A stretch of DNA of 13,954 bases, taken from positions 1-13,954 of the forward strand of contig JAKSDN010001105.1 in assembly GCA_022360075.1 (NCBI GenBank), given 5' to 3'. Of the stretch, positions 5,168 through 11,996 are shown piece after piece. A program made the position numbers and the translations under genes. Each line of letters begins with the position of its first letter. Positions within the stretch are counted from its first letter, which is position 1. The notes below the pieces were generated by a model, which was not told where the DNA came from, ran no database searches, and saw nothing but the letters and a program-made list of their open reading frames with translations. Source of the DNA: Kiloniellales bacterium (lineage in GTDB: Bacteria > Pseudomonadota > Alphaproteobacteria > Kiloniellales > JAKSDN01).

Positions 5168-7282
5168 ATGGAGATGGGCGGCAAGCAGATCCTCGTCTGC
5201 AGTTGCGAGGACAGCATGGCGCTCGACGCCGAGGCGCTGTCCAAGGCCTGTCGGGCAGCCGGGGCCACGGGCGAGCTGGACCTCAATCGGCAGCTCTGCC
5301 GGGCCCAGCTCGGCAACTTCCAGCAGGCCCTGCTCGGTGATCGGCCGCTCTTGGTCGCCTGCACGCAGGAAGCGCCGCTTTTCACCGAAGTGGTCGAGGA
5401 GGACCGTCCCGAGGCCGCCGTCGGCTTCACCAACATCCGCGAGACCGCCGGCTGGTCGGACGAGGGCGCGAGCCGGCAGGCCACGGCCAAGATCGCGGCC
5501 CTGCTGGCCGAGGCGACGCTCGCGCTGCCGCCGACGCCCTCGGTCTCGATGGAATCGAAGGGCGTGTGCCTGGTCTACGGCCGCGACGAGGTCGCCTTGG
5601 AAGCCGCCAAGCAGCTCGCCGGGCGGCTCGAGGTCACGCTCCTGCTGAGCGAGCCGCCGGAGATGCTGCCGCCCGAGCTGATGGACGTGCCGATCTTCCG
5701 GGGCACGATCAGCCAGGCCAAGGGCCATCTCGGCGCCTTCGGCATCACGGTGATGGGCTACGCGCCGGCAAGACCGTCGTCGCGCGCGGGCCTCGCGTTC
5801 GAGCCGCCGCGGGACAACGCCTTCTCCGAGTGCGACCTGATCCTCGACCTCACCGGCGGCACGCCGCTGTTTCCCGCCCACGAGCGGCGCGACGGCTACC
5901 TGCGGCCCGATCCTGGCAATCCGGTGGCGGTGCAGAAGGCCCTGTTCGATATCGTCGATCTCGTCGGCGAATTCGAGAAACCGCGCTACATCGCCTACGA
6001 CGAGTCGATCTGCGCCCACGGCCGCAGCCGCAAGACCGGCTGCACGCGCTGCCTCGACGCCTGCCCGGTCTCAGCCATCGAGTCCGCGGGCGACCAGGTC
6101 GAGATCGACCCCTTCGTCTGCGGCGGCTGCGGTCTCTGCGCCAGCGTCTGTCCGACCGGCGCGGCGAGCTATCAGCTCCCGGCGGGCGATGCTCTGTACC
6201 AACGGCTGCGCAGCCTGCTGGCGGCCTACCACGACGCCGGCGGCACGGCGCCAGTGCTCCTGCTCCACGATCAGCGCCACGGCGCCCGGATGATCGCCAT
6301 GATCGCCCGCGGCGGCCGTGGCCTGCCGGGCACCGTGCTGCCTTTCGCCGTCAACGAGGTGACCCAGGTCGGGATCGATTTCCTGGCGGCGGCGCTCGCT
6401 TACGGTTCGGCCCAGGTCGCGATCCTGGTCGGCCCGGACAAGGCCGAGGAGCTCGCGGGCCTGGCCCAGCAGATCGGCTTGGCGGAGACGGTGATGGCCG
6501 GCCTGGGCCACGGCGGCGGCCGCATCCACATCCTCGACCAGAGCGACCCGGCGCAGGTCGAAGCCGCGCTCTACGGCCTCGAGCCCGTGACGCCGGTTCC
6601 CGCCGCGAGCTTCCTGCCGATGGGCGGCAAGCGGACGCGGACGATGTTGGCGCTGCGCCACCTCCACGCCGAGGCGCCCGAGCCGGTCGAGCTGCTACCG
6701 CTGCCGGTCGGCGCGCCCTTCGGCTCGGTCAGCGTCGATACGGCAGGCTGCACGCTTTGCCTGGCCTGCGTGTCCGCCTGTCCAACCGGCGCCTTGCAGG
6801 ACGACGAGAACAAGCCCTGGCTCGGCTTCAACGAAGAGGCCTGCGTGCAATGCGGGCTCTGCCGCAACACCTGCCCCGAGAGCGTGATCAGCCTCGAGCC
6901 GCGGCTGAACTTCACCGAGGAGGCGCGCGGCACGCGCAAGCTCAACGAGGAGCCGCCGTTCCACTGCATCCGTTGCGGCAAGCCCTTCGGCGTGCAGCGC
7001 TCGATCGAGCGCATCGCCGATCAGCTCGCCGACAAGCACTACATGTTTCAAGGCCGCGCGCAGGTCGAGCGGATTATGATGTGCGACGACTGCCGCGTCG
7101 TGGTCGAATTCGAGGCCCCCGACGCGCCGATGGCCGGGCCGCCGCGCCCGGTCACGCGCACGACCGAGGACTATCTGCGCGAGCGCGAAATCGAAGAGGC
7201 GCGGGCCAAGCTGCTCGAGGAACGTGCCCGCGGCCGGAACGGGGCGCCGGCAGGAGGGAACGGCGCCGACGGCAAGGACTAA
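5168..7282 (+). CDS. HdrA-like multi-cluster iron-sulfur protein (four 4Fe-4S motifs, zinc-ribbon-like pair)
   Basis: This is a predicted soluble electron-transfer protein of 704 residues. Residues 1-130 resemble the N-terminal domain of heterodisulfide reductase subunit A: VCSC (C11, C13), C44, C65, then NIRE (89-92) and W96, giving four cysteines for a cluster. Residues 131-260 follow the HdrA Rossmann pattern, but the strand VCLVYG is followed by RDEVA instead of GxGxxG, so FAD binding is doubtful. A ferredoxin pair follows (C282/292/295/299 and C318/321/324/328), then an alpha/beta segment (360-470) loosely like MvhD. A second pair comes next (C528/531/534/538 and C559/562/565/569), and then CxxC pairs at 600/603 and 639/642 like a zinc ribbon. 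AGGAGA sits 9 nt before the ATG. Relatives lie near formate dehydrogenase genes in alphaproteobacteria, as I recall, which fits nearby fdhD and moaA. The electron partner is unknown. Confidence 0.82.
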   Translation: MEMGGKQILVCSCEDSMALDAEALSKACRAAGATGELDLNRQLCRAQLGNFQQALLGDRPLLVACTQEAPLFTEVVEEDRPEAAVGFTNIRETAGWSDEGASRQATAKIAALLAEATLALPPTPSVSMESKGVCLVYGRDEVALEAAKQLAGRLEVTLLLSEPPEMLPPELMDVPIFRGTISQAKGHLGAFGITVMGYAPARPSSRAGLAFEPPRDNAFSECDLILDLTGGTPLFPAHERRDGYLRPDPGNPVAVQKALFDIVDLVGEFEKPRYIAYDESICAHGRSRKTGCTRCLDACPVSAIESAGDQVEIDPFVCGGCGLCASVCPTGAASYQLPAGDALYQRLRSLLAAYHDAGGTAPVLLLHDQRHGARMIAMIARGGRGLPGTVLPFAVNEVTQVGIDFLAAALAYGSAQVAILVGPDKAEELAGLAQQIGLAETVMAGLGHGGGRIHILDQSDPAQVEAALYGLEPVTPVPAASFLPMGGKRTRTMLALRHLHAEAPEPVELLPLPVGAPFGSVSVDTAGCTLCLACVSACPTGALQDDENKPWLGFNEEACVQCGLCRNTCPESVISLEPRLNFTEEARGTRKLNEEPPFHCIRCGKPFGVQRSIERIADQLADKHYMFQGRAQVERIMMCDDCRVVVEFEAPDAPMAGPPRPVTRTTEDYLREREIEEARAKLLEERARGRNGAPAGGNGADGKD

Positions 7283-7336
7283 CGCCCGCCGCCACGAAAG
7301 AGATCTGGCGCAGGGCGAAGATGAAGGGCCGGACAG

Positions 7337-7696
7337 ATGAAACCGGCGCGCCCCTACTGGCGATCGGGCCAAGCGGTCTTGGCGCTTCTCGCAAGCGGTC
7401 TCGGGCTTTTCTTGTTCATCTTTCTGGGCTGGATCGGTCTCGGGCTCATGGGCCTGACCGGTCTGCTGATCGCCCAGCGGCTCGACCTCTACGGCGATAG
7501 TGCGACCGCGCAGTTTCCCGCCGGCGTGCGCTACCACGCCAAATGGCTCGACGAGCAAAGGCGGCTGCCGCCGGAACGCAAACAGGCCGAGCGGGCCCGG
7601 CAAGAAGCGCGGCAGCGACGTCTCTACATCGTGAACACGATTTGCATCGCCCTGGCCGCGCTGGGCTTCTCCATGTTCGTCTTGCATCAGCTCTGA
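7337..7696 (+). CDS. Small membrane protein with two TM segments (119 aa)
   Basis: I do not recognise a family. There are two strongly hydrophobic regions: about residues 13-47, long enough for two closely spaced helices or one extended segment, and about 95-115 near the C-terminus. Between them is a soluble, Arg/Lys/Glu-rich helix (about 70-93) likely to lie on the cytoplasmic face by the positive-inside rule. GAAGGG lies 8 nt before the ATG. The gene starts 54 nt after the stop of the HdrA-like gene on the same strand with no terminator between, so co-transcription is likely. It could be a membrane partner or anchor for that Fe-S protein, but nothing in its sequence shows a redox role: it has no haem-type His pairs and only one cysteine. 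Confidence 0.65.
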   Translation: MKPARPYWRSGQAVLALLASGLGLFLFIFLGWIGLGLMGLTGLLIAQRLDLYGDSATAQFPAGVRYHAKWLDEQRRLPPERKQAERARQEARQRRLYIVNTICIALAALGFSMFVLHQL

Positions 7697-7870
7697 GTGC
7701 GGGCCGTGCGCCCGCGCCCGGTTCCGCCGCGTGGGAAAATGCTCTAACGTCGGCGGCGGTCGCTCGACCCTTCACCGAGAAGCCCTTCACGGCTCAGCAC
7801 ATCCGCGTTCTCCGACGCCGGAGACCGCGGCGCCACAGCGCTCAGCGCGCCAGCAAACAGGGAGGCAGTC

Positions 7871-9400
7871 ATGGCAAAGTTCCCCACGGTCCGGACCCCG
7901 ACCATCGACGAGGTCTTGGACATCGCCGCCAGCTTCGGCCTGGACATCACCGATGCCGACGCGGCGTCCTACCAAGGCCTGATGGCCGGCACGATCGCGT
8001 CCTATCACCGTCTCGACGACCTGGTTGAGCCGAAGCTGCCGGTGAAGTATCCGCGCGGGCGCGGCTATCGCCCCGGGCCCGAGGAGAATCCCTACAACGC
8101 CTGGTACTGGAAGGCCGAGGTCCAGGGCAGCGGCAGCGGCCCGCTGGCCGGCAAGACGGTCGCCCTGAAGGACAACATCTGCCTGGCCGGCGTGCCGATG
8201 ATGAACGGCGCCACGGTGCTCGAAGGCTATGTGCCGGACGTCGACGCGACGGTCGTCACGCGCGTTCTCGACGCCGGCGCGACCATCGTCGGCAAGGCGC
8301 AGAACACCAATCTCTGCTTCGACGGCGGCAGCGCGACCTGCGCGCTCGGCATGGTCGAGAACCCGCACAAGGCCGGGCACTCCGCCGGCGGCTCCTCGAG
8401 CGGAAGCGCGGTGCTGGTGTCGATCGGCGAGGCCGACATGGCCTTCGGCGGCGACCAGGGCGGCTCGATCCGCATTCCGGCCTGCTGGAGCGGGGTCTAC
8501 GGCCTCAAGCCGACCCACGGCCTGGTGCCCTACACCGGGATCTTCCCGATCGAGATGACGCTCGACCACACCGGGCCCATGGCGGCGAACGTCACCGACG
8601 TGGCGACCATGCTCAGCGTGATCGCCGGCCCCGACGGCCTCGATCCGCGCCAGATCGGCACGACGACGCAAGACTATGTGGGCGCTCTCAGCCAGGGCGC
8701 CGAAGGCATGACCATCGGCCTGCTGACCGAGGGCTTCGGCCACCCCGAGAGCGAGGCCGCGGTCGACGACGGCGTGACGGCGGCGATCAAGCGCTTCGAA
8801 TCGCTTGGCGCGACGGTCAAGGAGATCTCCGTGCCCATGCACCGCGACGGCATCCACATCTGGAACGCGATCGCCGTCGAGGGCGCGACCGAGCTGATGG
8901 TCAAGGGCAACGGCTTCGGCACGAACTGGGAGGGCTACTACACCACCTCGCTGCTCGACGCCTACGCGCGCGGCTGGCGCGCGCGTCCGAACGATCTCTC
9001 GGAGACGGTCAAGCTGGTCATGCTGCTCGGCGAGTACATGAACCGCAACTACAACGGCCGCTACTACGCCAAGGCCCAGAACCTGCGGCTCACCCTGGCC
9101 GAGAAGTACGCCGAGGCCTTCGAGCAGGTCGATTTGCTGGCCATGCCGACCCTGCCGATGCAGGCCACCCCGCTGCCGGCCCCGGACTGCTCGCGCGAGG
9201 AGTACATCCAGCGGGCGCTGGAGATGCTCGCCAACACGGCGACCTTCGATGCCGGCGGCCATCCGGCGATGAACGTGCCCTGCGGCATGCCCAACGGCCT
9301 GCCGATCGGCCTGATGCTGGTGGCCAAGCGCTACGACGAGGCGAGCATCCTGCGCGCCGCCAAGGCCTTCGAGGGCCTGGGCGACTGGAAGACCATGTAG
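7871..9400 (+). CDS. Amidase-signature enzyme (nitrile-hydratase-linked amidase type)
   Basis: Amidase-signature enzymes hydrolyse amides to carboxylate and ammonia with a Ser-cisSer-Lys triad. All three residues are visible in this 509-aa cytoplasmic protein: K100 in VALKDN, S175 in GHSAGGSSSG and S199 in GGDQGGSIRIPA, with the expected 24-residue spacing between the serines. The segments GVPMMNG (107-113), LVPYTGIFPIE, IAGPDGLDPRQ and EGFGH match, from memory, the enantioselective amidase of Rhodococcus that follows nitrile hydratase. That relationship extends through the C-terminal ANTATFDAGGHPAMNVP region. No nitrile hydratase genes lie in the window, so the substrate is open: short aliphatic or aryl amides are likely. 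It does not look like GatA, which differs around the active site and sits with gatB/C. GGAGG (7861-7865) lies 5 nt before the ATG. The gene is alone, with gaps of 174 and 66 bp. Confidence 0.87.
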   Translation: MAKFPTVRTPTIDEVLDIAASFGLDITDADAASYQGLMAGTIASYHRLDDLVEPKLPVKYPRGRGYRPGPEENPYNAWYWKAEVQGSGSGPLAGKTVALKDNICLAGVPMMNGATVLEGYVPDVDATVVTRVLDAGATIVGKAQNTNLCFDGGSATCALGMVENPHKAGHSAGGSSSGSAVLVSIGEADMAFGGDQGGSIRIPACWSGVYGLKPTHGLVPYTGIFPIEMTLDHTGPMAANVTDVATMLSVIAGPDGLDPRQIGTTTQDYVGALSQGAEGMTIGLLTEGFGHPESEAAVDDGVTAAIKRFESLGATVKEISVPMHRDGIHIWNAIAVEGATELMVKGNGFGTNWEGYYTTSLLDAYARGWRARPNDLSETVKLVMLLGEYMNRNYNGRYYAKAQNLRLTLAEKYAEAFEQVDLLAMPTLPMQATPLPAPDCSREEYIQRALEMLANTATFDAGGHPAMNVPCGMPNGLPIGLMLVAKRYDEASILRAAKAFEGLGDWKTM

Positions 9401-9417
9401 TCTCCCCCGCACCAAGG

Positions 9418-9445
9418 GTGCGTCGCGGCTCTGTTCGCGGCGCAC
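9418..9445 (+). terminator. Hairpin between amidase and C40 peptidase genes
   Basis: A 10-bp stem (9418-9427 with 9436-9445, containing one G-T pair) closes an 8-nt loop 18 nt after the amidase stop. There is no T run after it, so it may be a weak terminator or mRNA 3'-end stabiliser rather than a classical terminator. It ends 21 nt before the next start codon. Confidence 0.4.
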
Positions 9446-9466
9446 CACAGGCGCTATAGGGTTGGC

Positions 9467-10342
9467 ATGTCCTCGCTCGACCCGCGCCTGAATGCCTACC
9501 GCGCCGATCTCGCCGCCCTCCCGCTGCGCGGCAAGGTCGAGAGCACGCGCTTCGTCGCGGGCACGCGGGCCAGGATCGGACGCGGTGTCGTCGACCTGCG
9601 CCGCGCGCCGGCCAAGAATGCCCCGCTCGACAGCCAACTGCTGTACGGCGAGTCGGTGCTTTGCTACGAGCGCAAGGATGGCTGGGCCTGGGTCCAGAAC
9701 GAATGCGACGGCTACGTCGGCTATGTGGCGGCGGACAGCCTGATCGAGACCGGGTCCGGGCCGAGCCACCGGGTCGCGGTCTTGCACAGCTTCGTCTATC
9801 CCGAGCCGGATCTGAAAAGCGCGGTCCTGGACAGCCTGCCGATGACCGCGGCCGTCGCCGTGACCCGCGAGCGGAACGGCTTCAGCGCGCTCGCCGATGG
9901 CGGCTGGGTCTTCAGCCGGCACCTGGAGCCGCTCGATAGCGTGACGCCGGACTACGTGGCGACGGCGCAGGCCTTTCTGGGCACGCCCTATCTCTGGGGC
10001 GGACGCTCCAGTATCGGGCTCGACTGCTCCGCCCTCATCCAACTCGCGCTGGCCAGGGCGGGGATCGCCGCGCCGCGCGACAGCGACCAGCAGGCCGAGA
10101 GCCTCGGTGATTTGGTCTCCGAGTCGTTACCGTCCAGCGGTCTGCGCCGGGGCGACCTTGTGTTCATGCCCGGACACATCGCCATCGCCATGAACGAGAC
10201 CGAGGTGCTTCACGCCAACGCCGGCGCCATGCTGGTGACGATCGAGCCGCTCCGCGCGGTCCAGGAACGCCTGGGCCGCGAATACGGCCGCCCGCCCGAG
10301 GCCATGATCGATATGGTCCGCAGGCCCGTGGCGCAGAGCTGA
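9467..10342 (+). CDS. C40 (NlpC/P60) peptidase with SH3-like domains
   Basis: NlpC/P60 cysteine peptidases cut the D-Glu to diamino-acid bond of cell-wall peptides. This 291-aa protein has two SH3-like barrels (about residues 27-95 and 100-155), then the catalytic domain (about 163-285) introduced by FLGTPYLWGGRSSIGLDCSA. The catalytic Cys is C187, the His H237 in PGHIAIAM and the third polar residue H249 in VLHANA. There is no signal peptide, so it probably works in the cytoplasm on imported murein peptides, like YkfC of the recycling pathway (inferred from architecture). YkfC itself is longer. The ribosome site is weak (AGGG 6 nt before the ATG), but the start matches the natural domain layout. 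The stop codon lies 2 bp from the end of the opposite-strand gene. It may share transcripts with the amidase upstream despite the hairpin. Confidence 0.87.
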   Translation: MSSLDPRLNAYRADLAALPLRGKVESTRFVAGTRARIGRGVVDLRRAPAKNAPLDSQLLYGESVLCYERKDGWAWVQNECDGYVGYVAADSLIETGSGPSHRVAVLHSFVYPEPDLKSAVLDSLPMTAAVAVTRERNGFSALADGGWVFSRHLEPLDSVTPDYVATAQAFLGTPYLWGGRSSIGLDCSALIQLALARAGIAAPRDSDQQAESLGDLVSESLPSSGLRRGDLVFMPGHIAIAMNETEVLHANAGAMLVTIEPLRAVQERLGREYGRPPEAMIDMVRRPVAQS

Positions 10343-10344
10343 GC

Positions 10345-10659
10345 CTATCGAGGTGGCGGCGGCCCGGCGCCCTGCCCGACCTGAGCCTGGCAAAGCGCCT
10401 CGGCGCGGCTCTTGAAGAGCGCCGCTTGATCCTCGTCAATGACACCGTCGCGGCGCATCTGTTCGATGTCCTCGGCCCTTTGGGCCAGGCACTGAGCGAC
10501 CGGATCGTCGGCCGACACCGCATCGGGCTCACCGGGAAGCAGGTCCTCGCGATGGATCCAAGCCAGGCTCGCGGCCATCAGAAGGAAGATGACGAGCGCG
10601 ATCAGACGGGCGATCGGGCGGTCGAGGAGATTGGCTCGAGGCTGCGGCGTAGCGGTCAT
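10345..10659 (-). CDS. Small single-pass membrane protein of unknown function (104 aa)
   Basis: One hydrophobic segment (about residues 17-35, LIALVIFLLMAASLAW) follows a short basic N-terminus, so it is a single-pass or signal-anchored inner-membrane protein with the C-terminal part outside. That part contains two cysteines flanking a helical stretch (CLAQRAEDIEQMRRDGVIDE, then CQAQV). Their roughly 30-residue spacing could allow one disulfide holding a helical hairpin in the periplasm. The tail GPPPPR is disordered. I do not recognise the family. The gene is tail-to-tail with the C40 peptidase gene, with only 2 bp between stop codons, and divergent from moaA. No convincing ribosome site precedes the ATG. 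An antisense frame also runs through here, but the TM-anchor design and codon bias favour this strand. Confidence 0.6.
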   Translation of the reverse strand: MTATPQPRANLLDRPIARLIALVIFLLMAASLAWIHREDLLPGEPDAVSADDPVAQCLAQRAEDIEQMRRDGVIDEDQAALFKSRAEALCQAQVGQGAGPPPPR

Positions 10660-10685
10660 GGGGCGGACGCTATGCGCCTAAAGTC

Positions 10686-10698
10686 GCCTTGCCAAGGC
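10686..10698. promoter_or_regulatory. Palindrome in the divergent moaA promoter region
   Basis: GCCTTGCCAAGGC is a palindrome of two 6-nt arms around one base, too tight for a hairpin but typical of a dimeric regulator's operator. It lies between the divergent small membrane-protein gene and moaA. A TATATT (10750-10755) downstream could be a -10 box for moaA. Chance occurrence in GC-rich DNA is quite possible. Confidence 0.25.
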
Positions 10699-10820
10699 AC
10701 CGTTCAAGCCCGTAAGAATCTTGGGGGCGAAAGCGGGCGCGACTGGCCCTATATTGCCCAAAAGCGCCACGGCCGGCAGTACGAGGCCTGGCCAGGGCCC
10801 GTGGGGTAAGGGAGGAGTCC

Positions 10821-11822
10821 ATGACGGACATGATCGATCCTTTCGGACGGTCGATCAGCTATCTCCGCGTATCCGTGACGGATCGCTGCGATTTCCGCTG
10901 TGTCTATTGCATGGCGGAAGACATGACCTTTTTGCCCAAGGCCGAGGTGCTGAGCCTGGAAGAGCTCGAGCGGCTGTGCAGCGCCTTTGTTCGCCTCGGC
11001 GTCAAGAAGCTGCGGCTGACCGGCGGCGAGCCCCTGGTGCGGCGCAACATCATGAGCCTTTTCCAAGGCCTGTCGCGCCATCTCGAGACCGGGGCCTTGG
11101 AGGAGCTGACCCTGACCACGAACGGCAGCCAGCTTGCCAAATACGCCGCAGAGCTGGCGGCTCTGGGGGTGCGGCGGGTGAATGTCTCGCTCGACACCCT
11201 GGACCCGCACAAGTTCGCGGCCATCACGCGCTGGGGCAAGCTCGACAAGGTGTTGGAGGGCCTGGCGGCGGCGCGCGAGGCCGGATTGGCGATCAAGATC
11301 AACACCGTGGCGCTCAAGGGCGTCAACGACGACGAGTTGCATCGCCTGGTCACCTGGTGCGGCGACGAGGCCTTCGACCTGACCTTTATCGAGGTCATGC
11401 CGATGGGCGACATCGGTGGCGAGAACCGCCTCGACCAGTATCTGCCGCTCTCCATGGTCCGCGCCGAGCTCCAGAAGCGCTGGTCTCTCAACGAGATCGA
11501 CTACAAGACCGGCGGACCGGCCCGCTACGTCGAGGTCGTGGAAACCGGGCGCCGGATCGGTTTCATCACCCCGCTTACGCACAACTTCTGTGAAAGCTGC
11601 AACCGGGTTCGCTTGACCTGCACCGGTACGCTCTACATGTGCCTCGGCCAGGAGGACGCCGCCGACCTGCGCGCGCCGCTCCGCATGAGCGACGACGACA
11701 GCCGGCTCGAAGCGGCCATTCACGAGGCGATCGCCCGCAAGCCCAAGGGCCACGATTTCGTCATCGATCGCCGCCATCGCCGGCCATCTGTTAGCAGGCA
11801 TATGAGTGTGACCGGGGGTTGA
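10821..11822 (+). CDS. moaA: MoaA, GTP 3',8-cyclase (molybdenum cofactor synthesis)
   Basis: MoaA is the radical-SAM enzyme that cyclises GTP in the first step of molybdopterin synthesis; MoaC then makes cyclic pyranopterin monophosphate. The 333-aa protein has normal family length. The radical-SAM cluster ligands are C23, C27 and C30 in CDFRCVYC, followed by TGGEPL (67-72) for SAM binding. The second, GTP-binding cluster is C257, C260 and C274, with exact CxxC-x13-C spacing, in [14 protein letters not shown]. The C-terminus ends in the conserved GG needed for activity. GGAGGAG (10811-10817) sits just upstream of the ATG. No other moa genes are adjacent: a small membrane protein lies divergently upstream and a sensor kinase follows after 174 bp. 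The product could serve the formate dehydrogenase implied by fdhD at the left edge. All key residues are intact. Confidence 0.96.
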   Translation: MTDMIDPFGRSISYLRVSVTDRCDFRCVYCMAEDMTFLPKAEVLSLEELERLCSAFVRLGVKKLRLTGGEPLVRRNIMSLFQGLSRHLETGALEELTLTTNGSQLAKYAAELAALGVRRVNVSLDTLDPHKFAAITRWGKLDKVLEGLAAAREAGLAIKINTVALKGVNDDELHRLVTWCGDEAFDLTFIEVMPMGDIGGENRLDQYLPLSMVRAELQKRWSLNEIDYKTGGPARYVEVVETGRRIGFITPLTHNFCESCNRVRLTCTGTLYMCLGQEDAADLRAPLRMSDDDSRLEAAIHEAIARKPKGHDFVIDRRHRRPSVSRHMSVTGG

Positions 11823-11828
11823 CCCCGA

Positions 11829-11850
11829 AGGCGATTCAGATCAGCCTTTC
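11829..11850 (+). terminator. Weak terminator-like hairpin after moaA
   Basis: AAGGC (11829-11833) pairs with GCCTT (11845-11849) across an 11-nt loop and is followed by a short pyrimidine run (TCTC). It starts 6 nt after the moaA stop. The stem is short and the T tract poor, so it is a low-confidence call. Confidence 0.25.
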
Positions 11851-11996
11851 TCGCCAATTGATCGCTGTTTCGGCTCGAATCTCGACTCGCCGATATTGAT
11901 CGCGGCGGTTCCCAATAACGAGCCCCATCCAGCGGGTAAAAATGAATGGACAAGCCTGCTGTCGCTCGCCGGCAGGCGTCGCTGTCGGATTGATCT

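Noticed and set aside
5566..7500. 644-codon frame overlapping the Fe-S gene on the same strand
   Set aside because: Extremely Arg/Pro/Gly/Ala-rich product, as expected from reading GC-rich codons out of frame. The overlapping frame has conserved Cys motifs.
6695..7687. 330-codon minus-strand frame at the end of the Fe-S gene
   Set aside because: Overlaps two plus-strand genes with good ribosome sites; no recognisable domain.
7787..10042. 751-codon minus-strand frame across the amidase and C40 peptidase genes
   Set aside because: Antisense shadow of two well-recognised genes. Its His/Arg/Ala-rich sequence shows no domain and no start signal.
10660..10820. Molybdenum-cofactor riboswitch upstream of moaA
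   Set aside because: Position and length would allow one, but I could not identify the conserved stem arrangement by eye. Only a small palindrome and a possible -10 box are seen.
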